Source of the DNA: Primula veris
Taxonomy: Eukaryota > Streptophyta > Magnoliopsida > Ericales > Primulaceae
NCBI GenBank assembly: GCA_963682055.1
Contig: OY821745.1
Location: 22,193,342 to 22,257,341, forward strand
Direction of reading: 5' to 3'
DNA length: 64,000 bases
Positions 45,101-57,990 of this stretch are shown in pieces. The notes beneath the pieces were generated by a model, which was not told where the DNA came from, searched no databases, and saw nothing but the letters and a program-made list of their open reading frames with translations. Every line of letters starts with the position of its first letter. Positions within the stretch are counted from its first letter, which is position 1. The position numbers and the translations under genes are program-made.

Positions 45101-45380
45101 TATGATATTATGTAGTTAAATGGTATAGAGTTATACAATTGGAAAAAATATACTCCGACCTTGCTTTATAACGAACAACTAGAATACGTGCAACTTTGCA
45201 ATGAAAAATTGATGTTTATAATTGTTGAAATTGTAAATTTTAAAAGTTAGTCATGCAGTTTACATGCTAATTTATATGAATAACTTTTGAAATTTATAAT
45301 TCCGACATTGAAAGTACACCAATTTCCGGTTGTAAAATTGCATGTATCCCCATTGTTTCTTATAAATTAGAACGGATGAA

Positions 45381-45413
<33 letters not shown>

Positions 45414-45476
45414 ATGAGTTGCACATGAAAAGTTTTATTGCACCATCTTACAATATATATATATATATATATATAG
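45381..45476. repeat. Two (TA)n tracts with repeated GATGAGTTG flanks
   Basis: (TA)n ends near 45406 and 45474, each followed within 10 bases by GATGAGTTG. Confidence 0.7.
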
Positions 45477-46004
45477 ACGATGAGTTGAAAATAAACTTAT
45501 TTTGGAAAAATAAGTTGAAATGTTAGTGGAAGAACATTTCTCTTTATAATATACCATCAAGACCCTTCACAATTTCTACCATTCAGACGCCCAAATTTTC
45601 TAACAAAAGGTTTCAAATTATTCGGCTCGATTGGCTACAGTTATCCCAAGCCCGTGTGACGGCTGTTAGGTTGTCTAATAATTGAAGAGTTCGACTAATT
45701 AGAATAAATTAAAATTAAAAACGAAAGACGTGGTATGGCATCTCAACCAATACACTATGATTGAAATGGTCCAAGAAGATTTAAAAAGAAAAAAAACGGT
45801 ATATACAAGCATGGGCTGAAATCTTTTAAGTAGTTTACTGTTATAGGTGGCATTGGAAATATAAATTAGTAATTAAAAGTTAAAATAATGTCTCCATTGT
45901 TTTTTTGAAATCCATCATTATTCTATCCAATTGAAAGCTCACGCATAATTAAGAAGGAAAAGATAAAGTTAAAGGAATGAAACTTTCGGTAAACTTTTAA
46001 CGTA

Positions 46005-46245
46005 CTCTCTCCCTCTTCACATTTGATTATACATTACGAAACTACGTGTAATTTTGATCGGCTTATAATTTGTATTAAAATTGTCGAAATGATTTTTTTT
46101 TTAAATCTAATCATAAAGTTTAACATTTGAACTATATGATCAACTTTTAAAAAATTTCATTCCGACAATTTTGATACAAGTTCTTGGCCCATCAAAATCA
46201 GACATAATTTCGTAATAAATAATTAAATATAAACGGATGGAATAG
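46005..46245. mobile_element. Stowaway-type MITE with long inverted repeats
   Basis: CTCTCTCCCTC... to ...GGATGGAATAG, flanked by TA. Inner parts (TACGAAACTACGTG, AAATTGTCGAAATGA) pair with their reverse at the other end and match the copy at 54668-54904. Confidence 0.75.
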
Positions 46246-46634
46246 TACAATAGATCGGGGAGCAATTTCTTGTTTTCTTTACAAAGAAAACCTATAAACA
46301 CTTGTTTTCTTCTAGAATAAAAGGCTAAAAAGGTTAACAAGCAAGCATCGCACCTTCTTCTTATGATACTCCATTTGAGTAATAAGAGCAAGCACCGCAG
46401 CTTCTTCTTTGATTTCTTCAAATTTAATAAAAAGCTACACTTTTTTCAATTTTAAATAAGAATTTTACACTCACGTAAAATTACAGCTATCTTATAAACT
46501 TATTTTTTACAAAAACATAGTGTGACCTCAAACGTATTTTAATCTAAACAATATAAGGAAGAATTTTTGGTTCTCCTTTTATAAGAAACATTATGGCACA
46601 TTCATAAGACGAACCTATAAACTAGCGCTAGGCG

Positions 46635-46890
46635 AAAAACCAAAAAAATCGAACCGAACCGATAACCGAATCGAAAAAGATCCAAAAACGGGATCGGTTT
46701 CGGTTTTCAATAAAACCGAACCGAAAAAGACCGAAAAATAACCAAAAACCCAAAACGGGACCGGAAAAAACCGATTCGGTTCGATCAAAAAAATAAAAAG
46801 ACCGAAACCGAAAAAAACCGAACCGAAAAATATGCTCGGTTTCGGTTTCGGTTTTGCTAAAAACCGAACCGAACCGGACAGAACCCAGCA
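46635..46890. repeat. ACCGAACCGAAAA low-complexity block
   Basis: Irregular repetition of CCGAAC, CCGAAAAA and the reverse GGTTTCGG on the same strand, so the block is self-complementary in places. It is a common plant repeat texture. The frame 46628-46891 on the minus strand is a shadow of it. Confidence 0.75.
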
Positions 46891-47084
46891 CTACTATAAA
46901 CCATGATTTTTTTGTTAAAACTCAATAAACCTTCTCAAAATATGAATTGAAAACTCAAATAGGTTCCAAGAGTGCTTGCTCTATGAAGCGGCGAACCAGT
47001 GAAAAGAGTATGGAGAAAAAAGTGAGGTGTGTTTAGTTTGTTTTTGAATACATTTTCTAAATAATGAAATGATAGGATTAAAAA

Positions 47085-47900
47085 GTTGTATATCTTTGTG
47101 TGACTTTCGTATTGAATCAGTTGAGCATACTCTATTGTTATGTTAATGGACTAGGTATGGAAAGCGCAAATACAGTTACATCACCAGGTAAATGGTTTGG
47201 CCAAATTACAAGGGCACCTCGTGCCGGACTTATTATGGATATGTTCTGACAATTTAGAAGGCGAGAGTTCATCTTTGATTGATGGGGTAACCTTCACAGT
47301 CGTCTCTAAGAGAACCGACATAAACTCGAAAATTGAGGACTTCCTTATTTATGTTTTTTTGGGTAGAACGTACTTAGAAGGGTGTCAAAATTTGAGTCTT
47401 AAATAACTGCAATATTTTGGAGCCTTCGTACAAATGTGTTACGTGTCTATTGTGAGTGCCTTGAGCGGCGTCTGGTAACTTCGAAATTGGATTGTGCGCT
47501 GAGAAATTACGAGTTTACACTAATTTCTTGGGTAGGTGTTGTGTACATGAAAAAATCGGACTGCAAGGGCATGCCTAACTGGAAAACGGCTCCAGAGTGA
47601 TTTCATTATTAATATAGATTGTGCAATGAAAGCGACCAACAATTAAGCAGTGGGAGGAGTTGTACCTTGGGTGATTTCATAAACGCGTGGTGTGGATACA
47701 TCCCCTTCAATGGCCGAAGCCTTGAGAATGAGGAACGGCTTGTGTATAGGCAAAAGAAAACAATAGGAAACGGGTCATATCCAAGCCATACAAATCGGAA
47801 GAGTAATGAAAGCTATGTTACATAGTGAGGTCCCATGAGAAATCAAAGTTTTCGTCAAAGACAGCACATGCTTATGGCAGGAATGTAATGGAAATCTCTT
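47085..47900 (+). pseudogene. LINE remnant: RT zinc-binding region and RNase H
   Basis: One frame gives CDFRIESVEHTLLLC (zf-RVT pattern C...E..H.L..C) at about 47099-47145. Another, near 47570-47740, gives FIINIDCAM, then GGVVPW and SMAEALRMRNGL, the Asp and Glu motifs of plant non-LTR RNase H. The frames change and many stops intervene, so it is an old fossil. Confidence 0.65.
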
Positions 47901-48399
47901 TGGATCTAGCTATTGTGAATTGTCTACTTCTCAAACTTGAACTAGTTCTCACGCTTCACATTTTTTTCGACTGCCTGTCCACTGTCTAGTACCGGTCTTT
48001 GCGCGATTTGGTTTCGAATTTGTTTCGTTCTTCAACTTAATACTATATGCCTGTTTTGAACTAAAAAAGAAACAAGAAATTACATAGTACAACTTAATTG
48101 TTTCTGGTAGAGGAAAGTTAATCGTTGTTAATATCATTCCTTTAACTTCATATTTTCCCATAACACGTATTCTAAGGAGTTATGTGAAAGTTCTTGTGTA
48201 TGAAAAGGGACAAAACTGGAAAAGCAACTTAAAGCAATACTCAACAAAATAAGAGGATTGGAATTTATAAAGTGGAAGGGATAAATCATAACAAAGAAGG
48301 GACAAAAGGTTATCTAAATCGATTGATAGAAACCCGTTGCACTACCCTTAACAAGAGCACCAATTACAACGCAATATCATGGAGGATCAAAACTCAAAC

Positions 48400-48405
48400 T
48401 TTATT
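48400..48405 (-). terminator. Possible LSM7 polyadenylation signal
   Basis: Minus-strand AATAAA about 560 nt after the LSM7 stop; a nearer site may be used. Confidence 0.35.
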
Positions 48406-48964
48406 GCTTTTCTTTATCCCATACAAAGAGAATCCAAAACAATAACACTTCAGAAAAACAAATGAAAGTCGCTTTCCCACGAATATGATCATGAATTCAT
48501 TATCATGATCATCAGTATGTAATAGCACATAGTCCGATTAATTAGGATCCATTACCAATGGTTCAAGGTTAACAGAACCATACATGAAACCTCAAAACAC
48601 AATTTAAATAATGTGAGAAGTAAAGAAAATGCTTTCATATATATAATCTGAAGTGTGAACTAACACTCACTTCAAAATATAACTCGGAATTAGCAATCTA
48701 AATTTTCAAAAACTAGTCTGCGGAAACTTTCATAATGGGGCTGAAACAGTAAATCACATGAACAGTCAATTCTAGATACATACAACCTTCACAATCTAAA
48801 ATATATTTCAAAGCATTAGAATTCAACATAGCATCAAATCAAGTTTTTGGAACTAAACATCTGGTACTGGTTTGCATCATACGTAATACCCCACAAAAAA
48901 GAAATGGGAGAATTTTTACGATAATAATGTCAAAAGAGTCTTCTTGAAACTAAAAACCAAGAGC

Positions 48965-51900
48965 TTAGGCTCCATCAGGTTGGATGAAAGGATTAGCAAT
49001 TTCATCCGTTCCATCAGTCGGTGAGACAAGCATCACTGCAGTTCCCCGACAAACCTGCAAAACAAAAAAAAATTAAGAATTTTATATATTAGTATTGAAA
49101 TACTCTTCTGAGTCTAGGAAAAAAATGAAAAGACTATGCAAGCATTATCGAGTATGTGAGAGTTGCCATATTATACAGTGTCTAAACAACTGAACTTCTG
49201 AACCAAAGTTTTTCAAAATTACTAGTAGCACTCTTAAAGGGACAAAAAGAAAAACAGAGGTGTACGAATACTATTATATATATTCTTTGTAGAAACAACA
49301 TAAAACATAATGGTTTTGAGGAAGATGACTGCCATGCAAGAATCTCTCATAGAAAGACGTATTAAAAGTTATGTTTCAGATCTACAATTGTCTACTATAA
49401 GTTAAGGAGGTCCACTACTTTGCTTACGTGTTCAATAGAGTTTTGTGATTGTTAATCAACGTTACTTAATACCGCCCTTCTTTGTCACTTAACATTTACA
49501 CACCTGAAAACACAATTCTTTACAACTGTTTAATATCTCAAAAACTGATGATAATTCTGATAATTTTAGGTACTGCTTAGTGATAACAAGCTCTTTATAA
49601 TTCCTCTTCCCAACTGATTTCATACGAAGTATGCTTGCATGATCCGATCCCATAAGTTTGTCCAACTTACTTCTTTTAGAGGAATTGAGAGAGTAAGGAA
49701 TATGCAACCATTAGCGTGTACTCAATAAAGTATGAACAATACACATGTATCAATTCGTATAGTCGTATTAGTGGGGTAATTTAGTCAAGCTGACAAGTTA
49801 AATCCTTTTCAGCGTGAAATTCTCGAAACTTTAGGCTAAATCAAAAAAGTTTGTTATATCTAATAAAACCATCTTCCACGCAAATGTAAGTGGTTTAGGA
49901 AGCTAGTTTTGTACTATTTCCTAAAATATAAATTTCAAACCCCGGAAACATATTAAAGTTTAGAGAACATACAATCAATCCAAGACTCCTGGTTTGATCA
50001 GTAGTCTTCAGAGGATCATCGGGATCTGTAAGAAAAACACATAAATTAGTTCATTGGTTAAATTCAGAAGCAACTGCATCAGAAAGAGTTGGTCTCCAAA
50101 TCGGAAGCACGTTGAAGGATCTTAATTATTCAAAAGATACAAAATAACTACAAATCATTCATGAATATACGACTTTATTCCTCAAAGTAAAACCAGTGCA
50201 TTTTAGAAAAAGACATAAATATAACGTCCAGCTAAGCTATGAACCACAAGTACTTCAAAAATGTAAACGTACCCCTACCAGGTACATACCACGTACCCCG
50301 TACTTTGGATACATACCGAATACTTCCATAGCTAACAATAATACAAAAAAGTTAGGATATATTACTTGGTATTGATTCAATAGGCTCATATATAACAATG
50401 AGATCTCAGGTATGTATAAGCTTCTGCAACAATATTAATCATTCATAAAGGGTGAGTTCCAAAATACTAACATTTATGCGCAAAAACCAAAGTCTGACCA
50501 GATGGTTCTTTAGGTTCACATGAAAGTATCCAACACAATAAAACAAAACTATATCAAGAAATGAGCTGAAAATTAGTTAAGTTGAGTTGGAAATTGGTAT
50601 GTTTGGGCTATGCTCGTGAGCGTAAAAAAGCTGCTTAAACTCCGACCATGTTTGTGAAAAACCAAAAACCTATGAACTCGGCCTCAGCACGTGGAAAACT
50701 CAGCTCAACTTGTGTTAGGCTTGTCTGAACCTAACCGAGTGCAACAAAAGTCCAAAGGCCCAATAAGACTTGAATATAGCCTCTAACAACACCAAATAAA
50801 ATTACAATGAGCTCTAGGAGAAAAGACAAGGCAAGAGAAGAGAGGAAAGACCCTTTCCAAATGGTTTGGGACACTGTTAAGTGTTACCTAATTCTCTCAC
50901 CCCCAGCTACCACATTACACTCGCCATGTAGCGAAAAATATTATTCTCGCATCTCAGAACAACATTTACACACACATAGATTTGTGTGTGTGTGTGTATA
51001 CATACTAACGGTTCATGAAGTCTTAGAATATTGTTCAGATCAATTAAATTATGAATGAACATGAATAGTGCCCTTAACCAGACAAACATTGGTTTTTCAC
51101 AAACTACCACAAGCATTCTACAAAAGTGAGTTTTCACAATCTATCACAAGCACTCTGTAATGCAAAGAAGAAACAGAATACAGTATGATGGTTACTATAC
51201 TAAGAAATTGGCGGTGACTAAGGGTCTGTTTGGCAACAAAATTTTAGTTGATTTTTGGATTTTGGATTTTAAAACTCTGTGGGTGTTTGGACAGACAGAT
51301 TATTTAGCTTCTAAAAAGCAGATTTTTAGGCTAAAAAAGCTTTAAAAATCCAAATTCTCTGTGGATTCTTCAAACAGATTTTTAAAATCTGATTTTGGAC
51401 CAAAAAATCTGTTGCCAAACATAGGCTGCTAAATCTATTACTCTACCAAAGGAGAATTTCTAAATTCCACTTTAGCATGAAGAAAACTATCACAAGTACT
51501 CTTCATTTAGTGAAAAATGAATACATGCATTCACCAATCATCTTTCTAACTTCCGAAAGGAAAACCAATTTTGCATGTAAGCAAACACAGATAACAGGAG
51601 CACAAAAATCAAGATGCAATGCATACAAATTAGTCCAGTTTTTGCATCAATATGCCATTGTTTAACAGTGATGGCCAGAACATGAAGACATACCTCTTAG
51701 AGACTCTATGGCTGCATCTAAGACCAGATTCAGTAATTGATCATATCCTTTCAAAGTTCCTGTGACTGCAATAACAAATAAAGCACATGTAAACAAGTAA
51801 GCAACTATATTGAAACACAATAGTAATGCGTTTCTTCTCAGCAGAAACCAACCAATACCTAATTAAATCTTTAAGAAAATCTGGGTAGTACTCGAAAAGA

Positions 51901-53392
51901 AATGAAGGCGCATATTTAGCTTGGACAGGAAAATGTATGAGTAACGGCCCACCTTTCCACGTGTTTTTAGTTAATTTCAATGCATATTTTTGGCTCTAAG
52001 ACCTTCTTTGGGCTGCGGTTCAATTTTTTTTTAAATCAGGTCAAAGGTATTGAATTTTGGTCCAGACTCCAGACAGGGTCTTAGAGCCAGAATTTCTATG
52101 TTCAAAATTAAAATTTGGACTGCGAACAGGTAAAAAGTTAGTTTGTTGAATATGTCGAGTGTTTTATGATCCTTATCAGTCAGTGACTAGACTCTATAGA
52201 TATTAGGTCATGAACTAATCTTTTTCCTAATTTTGGTTTAATCAAAAAGGATAACAAAAATAACCTATCACCATCCAAATTCTACTCATGAAATTATATG
52301 AAACGAGAAGGATTAGTAATTCCATGGATCTAGAACAAACCCCCTATATCCAGGGGGAAGCTAAGTGGTGACCATCAAAGGCCACGGCACCCCTGTCGGA
52401 CTGAAAAACGTAAGAAAATAAGAAACATTAAATTTTATTACATTTTGTAAAAATTAATTATTTGACACTCCCCCATATTATTATTTTACTCATGCCCTCT
52501 GACTTCACCCCTGATCTCTTCCTCGTTATACAACAACCAGAGATATATAGTACGTGTCTTCTGCCCATTTCTTACCATATATGTGACTTTATTCGTACAA
52601 TCGGAGCAATATTACCTATCTAACAATAATAGTAGCAAGTATGACAGAAATCACAAATAATCAGTTCAAGAATTATAAACTAGTACAAACCTTGCCTTCC
52701 ACCAGTCAGCTTGACTTGGACACCCTTGTCAACAAACTTCGCCAAATCCAAGACTGTCTCCTTCCTTCCAGACTGTAAAAATATATAGCTATAAGATGGA
52801 GTCATGGAGATATATATGATTTTGTAAGGATGTTAATAAACAATCTCTAGGGAGATATTAATCCGGATTTCAGCTCTTTAACTCATCCACTCTATTATGC
52901 TGTATTAACCAATCTTGCCATAAACTAGTAATAAATTAACCATCAAAAAAGTATTCTATAAATATAAATTTGAACAACTAGAGCTTTAAAAAAGAGAAGC
53001 TAAAAGGGTACAGCTTATGGTCACCCTCATCGGTGTTTTATTCATATACTTATCTAGTATAATAGAAGCAAAAAGCAGCTTCAACAAAGTGAAACTTTTG
53101 ATTGAGCTATTGAAAGTGAAGATATTCTTCATAATGTGACCATTCCATCTAAAAGATTTCTGTTAGTTCAAAATGATCAATATGTAGAATCATAACAAGT
53201 AATTGCTGAGATTCGTGCGGGAACATCCAATTTTAATTTTAAAGAGAGCGTTAGAAAAGAGTGCATCAGAACATTTTACTTTAATTTTGTCATATATTCT
53301 TATTCTCCAAAAAAAAGAGTTAAGATGCTATATGTGCAGGTGCATAAGAAAGAAGAAACCAAGATTACGAGGGTAGACTAAAGAGGTACCAT
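48965..53392 (-). CDS. LSM7: U6 snRNA-associated Sm-like protein LSm7 (99 aa, 5 coding exons)
   Basis: Coding exons on the minus strand are 53392-53390 (ATG only), 52772-52691, 51765-51694, 50025-49973 and 49054-48965. All junctions are GT-AG and phases agree, giving 99 residues, the length of Arabidopsis LSM7. The N-terminus SGRKETVLDLAKFVDKGVQV and KGYDQLLNLVLD form the Sm1 region. LGLIVCRGTAVMLVSPTDGT is Sm2 with the diagnostic I-x-RG core. The protein is one subunit of the nuclear LSm2-8 ring on U6 snRNA and of the cytoplasmic LSm1-7 ring in mRNA decapping. The segment DAAIESLRDPDDP replaces the more usual acidic/hydrophobic loop before DDPLKTTDQTR. An upstream 5'UTR exon at about 55285-55192 is proposed. 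Confidence 0.95.
51222..51429. mobile_element. Tourist-type MITE in an LSM7 intron
   Basis: GGGTCTGTTTGGCAACA at the left is opposed by TGTTGCCAAACATAGGC at the right, with TAA on both sides (51219-51221, 51430-51432). It lies between coding exons 3 and 4. Confidence 0.75.
52351..52513. mobile_element. hAT-type MITE in an LSM7 intron
   Basis: The ends CAGGGGGAAG and GACTTCACCCCTG are inverted. An 8-bp duplication is not evident, so the copy is old. Confidence 0.5.
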
Positions 53393-53465
53393 TTTTGGTG
53401 AGGAACTAGCTTCTCAATAAACCGTCGATGGGCAAATCAACGGACTTTAATAAGTACTTGAGCAC
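53390..53465 (-). other. LSM7: LSM7 exon with 5'UTR end and start codon
   Basis: The acceptor TTTCCATTTCCAG precedes 53465. The exon has 73 nt of leader and the ATG, which is followed at once by the donor GTACCT. Confidence 0.7.
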
Positions 53466-54269
53466 CTGGAAATGGAAAATGACCACCTTATAATAGTTAT
53501 AAATTTAGCAAAAATAATGTAGTAAAAATGCTCTACATGTTCAACTGTAAGGAATAACACAGCTCGTCTGCCCTAATTCAAGTCCCCTACTGGGTGTTTG
53601 ACCAGGTTTGTGTAACCTCTGAACACCTCTATAATATAATAAAAACTAGGCTTAAAATTAACATTGGGTTTAATCAAGGGACTTGAAGATAAAGCACTTT
53701 TTATTTTGAAATATTACCAAATTGTTATCATATTTTGCTTTGAAGTTTCTATTAGGACCACTACAGGCTTAAATTGTGAAATGTCATGTAACTTGAAGGC
53801 ATTTTATGGGTGGTTTATAAATTTCTAAACGAGCAGTTGAGTGCTCTTCAACTGGATGGTTGGTATTTCGCTGACCAATTCTTCCTATTTCAACGATCTA
53901 AATAAAACTATAATATAAGTGACGCATAAGGCAAAGCATGAATTCAACCACTCAACAAGAAGCCATGTACGGATGCTAATTGGTCGTGGGCAAGAATCCT
54001 ACTTGGGAAGATCTGTTTCAGTTACTTTCATTAGCTGGTTGCATCTTTTGAGCTCAACTTGTTTGCTTTTGTACCTATTAGCTACTGTGCTATTGGCTGT
54101 CTATATACAAATTAAGCAACTTTCTTTCTATTCGCTTTAACCTAGATAAACCCAGATATCTCTCTGACTCAAAAGGTCAGCTCAATTGTCTAAACTCCAT
54201 CGGCTTATTTAGTTTTCAATTCGTTATAGCTTTTAAGCTGAAAGATAGAATCTTTTCAACATGGTAGAA

Positions 54270-54504
54270 AAGCTTCGTTCCTATTTTATTGTTCGCTACG
54301 GAATTACGTGAAATCTTAACTTGAAATAAATTCATATCAAAATTGCCGTAATAGCAAATTTCAGAAGTCAATCAAATAGTTCATATATTAAAGTATCAGA
54401 CTAGTTTTGAAAATTTGTATTTCGGCAATTTGGTTACGAGTTTTTGCCAAGTCAAAACTTAACTTAATTTCATAGTGGACAATTAAATACAAACTCGAGG
54501 GGAG
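54270..54504. mobile_element. Decayed Stowaway-type MITE in the LSM7 5'UTR intron
   Basis: The inner arms CGCTACGGAATTACG and TTCATAGTGGACAATT pair and match the copy 160 bp away. The right end GAGGGGAG-TA is clear; the left end is approximate. Confidence 0.55.
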
Positions 54505-54667
54505 TACTATTTAGTAGCCAACAATGTGAGCTAGCTTACTTTTCATTTTATCTTTATTCTAGTTTTTTTTTTTAAATGTGAGCCATCCACAATCAACTGA
54601 AATCTAACTCAACCTTCAATTCATTGCACCTTTTAAGCCGAAAGATGGACTCATTTTTAATATAATA

Positions 54668-54904
54668 CTCCCTCCGTCCCAAAACAATAGTCCACTACGA
54701 AACCAAATGCCAAGTTTGACCGGGCAATAACTTGTACCAAAGTTGTCGAAATGAAAATTTTCAAAATTTAATCATATAGTTCAAAAGTTCAATTATACTA
54801 TTAGATTTTGAATTTTTTAATTTCAGTAATCTTGAAACAACTTATTGCCCGGTCAAACTTGGCACGTGGTTTCGTAGTGGACTATTGTTTTGGGACGGAG
54901 GGAG
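54668..54904. mobile_element. Stowaway-type MITE, near-perfect, in the LSM7 5'UTR intron
   Basis: CTCCCTCCGTCCCAAAACAA and its inverse TTGTTTTGGGACGGAGGGAG bound 237 bp, with TA on each side (54666-54667, 54905-54906). The inverted arms extend further inward, so the transcript could fold into a long hairpin. Confidence 0.92.
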
Positions 54905-55191
54905 TACAAATTTTGATGCTTCTAAACTATATAACACACAGTATTGGCCAAGCCACCTTACTGTAAGTATTTTTTTTACTAAAAAAATTTAATGAAAAAT
55001 GAGACCCGTCTACAATCAACTGAAACCTAGATCAAACTTGGTTTTTAACCCTAGTTTCTATTTCAATATCAATCCAATAATTTATTCAATCTTGAAAAGT
55101 AAATGAATCCAATTGATTGTAGTCCTAATTATGACACCCAAAATATAAATAGATATAAAAAGACAAAATGGAAATAGAGATAAACATATAC

Positions 55192-55285
55192 CTCTCAAAT
55201 ATTAAGCACTTTTAGAGAGAGAGAAAGAGAGAAGCTACTGTATCTTCTTCTCTCTGGACAAAAAGCAAATTAAACCCTAGTTAAC
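55192..55285 (-). other. LSM7: Proposed first (5'UTR) exon of LSM7
   Basis: On the minus strand a CT-rich leader (CTTCTCTCTTTCTCTCTCTC) ends at TTTGAGAG before the donor GTATATG (55191). Just upstream is CTAGGGTTTAA, a telobox-like motif common near starts of plant housekeeping genes. Confidence 0.5.
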
Positions 55286-56967
55286 CTTTAAAAAAAAAAA
55301 TAGTTAAATTGCAAATAACACCACGTACTATTAAGGCTTTCTCGAATAATTCCATTATACTTTTTGACTTTTTATTTGGCCGCATATATTAAGAAGAGCC
55401 ATCAAAAACATCCCTTTGGCTTTTCTAATTATCAGAAAAACCTTCCATTTTATAAATTTAACCAGATACACCTCAAGGTTTAAAAATACATTTCTTGTAA
55501 CCTACTAAATCCTAAGGTTGAATTTGATTTATTTTAATGATGAAAATGACCGTTTAACCTTCAATTTGATTTGGTGAGATTGAGGCGAACTGTATGTGTT
55601 ATACGGTGTAATTACCAAGATGACAAGACACTCACCAGGTTTCCTAATAATTGAAATCACTCAACATGTTTCAAACTCAATCAAACACACACTACATGTT
55701 TCACAATAATCACTCAATGTATGAACGTTTAGCATTGTATAAAAGTCAAGCCTATACGGAGTCTATAGGATAGACTAACTATAGGTGCATAACATATTAG
55801 GCAGAATTGAGTGGAACGGGTGATAATTAAATGAATTGAGTGGGATTAGGAGCTAAACGAGTTATTCTCGCCCAAAATCTGCATTGCGTCGTTTAAAAAA
55901 TTGACTGTTAGTATACTGTGTACATAGCTCGCCATATACAAAAGCAAAAATATGATTGTGTATATTAAGTTCATGTCATGCTATATGGATGGGCACATGC
56001 GATTTATTGGGGGTAGGCCTCGACTCAACCGAGACGGGTTGAATAAACTTAAATCACAAACAAACCAACTCACTCGTTACATGAGAAATTGGGTTCGAAT
56101 TGAATTTAGGTTGATTCTTACTTTTTCTTATTTTGGTCCTTAGGTTTCCACAAATTACATAACTAGCCCTAGAATTAAAAATACGAAATTTCCAAAAAAA
56201 AAAAACACCGAAACAAATCAAACTACACTTTGAAAGTAAAGATTCACAAACAAATAAGAAATTTTATGATATAACAAAACAAATTTAGAGCGTCAAACAT
56301 AATCAAAATCATAAGTACATAACGACTTATCAAAATAAATTTCGAGCATTAATATAAATATGAAAATCAAATGTCCGATGAATATAAGCATCGAAATCCT
56401 ATTATTTAGGCAACCTAAGACATATATAGTGTCTACATACGTATTGTATACACTAGTTAAAACATATATAGTATTATTATTTTTAGTTTAAATACGATAC
56501 TTGTTGACATACATAATATATTGCAAGTTGAGTTAGTATTTTTTGGACACTTGATCGCATTAATGTGTCACTGGTTGAATTGGAATGGATTTCGGATTGA
56601 GTTTTTGGGTTTTTTCTTACCCCTACCAGCTTAACCATGTCTACATTAGTCCCACAAATATATCGTGTCTCATTCCATTTCACGAGTCAGATAGTTCGAT
56701 TTTCGCGTTATTGACTTATCGACCATGCTGACATTTATACGGACACGTCTTTAACAATTTTTGAAACGTCATAAATACTTTAATTACACGAGAAACATAA
56801 ATTGTATAGAAAATGTTCGTTGAACTTTCAAAATTCACAAATATATCTCATAAATTAACAAAACATGCAACTAAAAAAATGTAATTTGTCGGCTACAGTT
56901 AATATACTTCTATTTTTTTTCTGGTTTAGTGAATTAGATATAGATAAACGCATACAAATTAAATATA
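55286..56967. other. LSM7 upstream region and intergenic DNA
   Basis: Apart from the telobox-like motif at about 55274-55284 and general AT-richness, no gene, RNA or repeat boundary can be supported. Confidence 0.4.
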
Positions 56968-57257
56968 CTCCCTCCGTCTCAAAATAACTGTCATGTTTCG
57001 AAAACCGTGTTATTTAAGGTTTTGAAACAGTTTCGGTAAAAGCTAAAAAAATATTAAAAAATCAAAAATTTCAAACAAAAACTACTTTTTAATTAAAATG
57101 TGAGTTTTTAAGTATCATTTTGTTATGTTTAAACTAAACAAAAAAGTTATTTTTTTTTTAAAAAAAAAAAAAAAAATTACTATAAAAAAAAAAGAAAACC
57201 GACACTTATTTTGAAACGTACAAAAAATAAACACAGCACACTTATTTCAGGGTGGAG
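56968..57257. mobile_element. Stowaway-type MITE, degenerate right end
   Basis: CTCCCTCCGTCTCAAAATAA begins after TA. The right end CTTATTTCAGGGTGGAG is followed by TA, and an inner GACACTTATTTTGAAACG mirrors the start. Confidence 0.65.
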
Positions 57258-57439
57258 TAATTATAATTTATTCATCGTTATATAACCATGCCGTATACTA
57301 AATTAAAAAATTCACGGTGGTTATCACTGATTGACATGACCTTAGGCTGTGTCTATGTCAATAAACGCTCCATTATTTTTCATATAGTGGGTAACCACAA
57401 TCAAGGTGCATCAGGTGTGGTTGTTTGCTCTAACAGTGG

Positions 57440-57990
57440 TGGAAAAAAAATTCCGTAAACCCAACCCATAATCTAATCTATGCCGATTGAGACAGGTTGA
57501 GTGTACAAAAAAAAAATCAATCCGTCTCGTCTCAATCCGCTATATATTTTACGGGTTGTGTTAAGTTTGAGGTTACCAAATTGTGGGTTAATCCGTCGTA
57601 ATCCGTTTCAACCCGTAATATATATAATTATAAATATATATATTTATATATATACATCGTGTGTGTATTTCAATATATCAAACTTGTATTCTTGTTACAT
57701 TTTTGTTTTGTTACTTGTTCGCAAATATTCTAAACGTATTTTGAATGATTTTAATTTATACTTCTCTTTGAAAAATTCAATTTATTTTAAAATTTAGATT
57801 AATTATGAAAATTAAAAGATTAAAATAAAAATTTAATAATCAATCCAAACTTAATCCGTTCCAACCCGCAATTTATTTCGTGGGTTAAGTTGGTTTGGGT
57901 TGGATTGATGTTTTAATTCTAACGGGTTGGGTTAAAATTTAAATTTTACGAACCCGTCCCGCAATTTATTTTGCGAGTTGGGTTATCCAA
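57440..57990. repeat. AACCCAACCC / GGGTTGGGTT repeat block
   Basis: AACCCAACCCATAAT at the left and GAGTTGGGTTATCC at the right are roughly inverted. Between them AATCCGT, CAACCCG and GGGTTG words recur around an AT-rich core. It is probably an old miniature element; no target duplication was seen. Confidence 0.45.

Noticed and set aside
47197..47825. Short plus-strand ORFs as host genes
   Set aside because: They are pieces of a frameshifted LINE zinc-binding/RNase H remnant.
55198..55265. GA-rich tract as an independent microsatellite
   Set aside because: On the minus strand it reads as a CT-rich 5'UTR followed by a good splice donor, and it fits better as the LSM7 leader exon.
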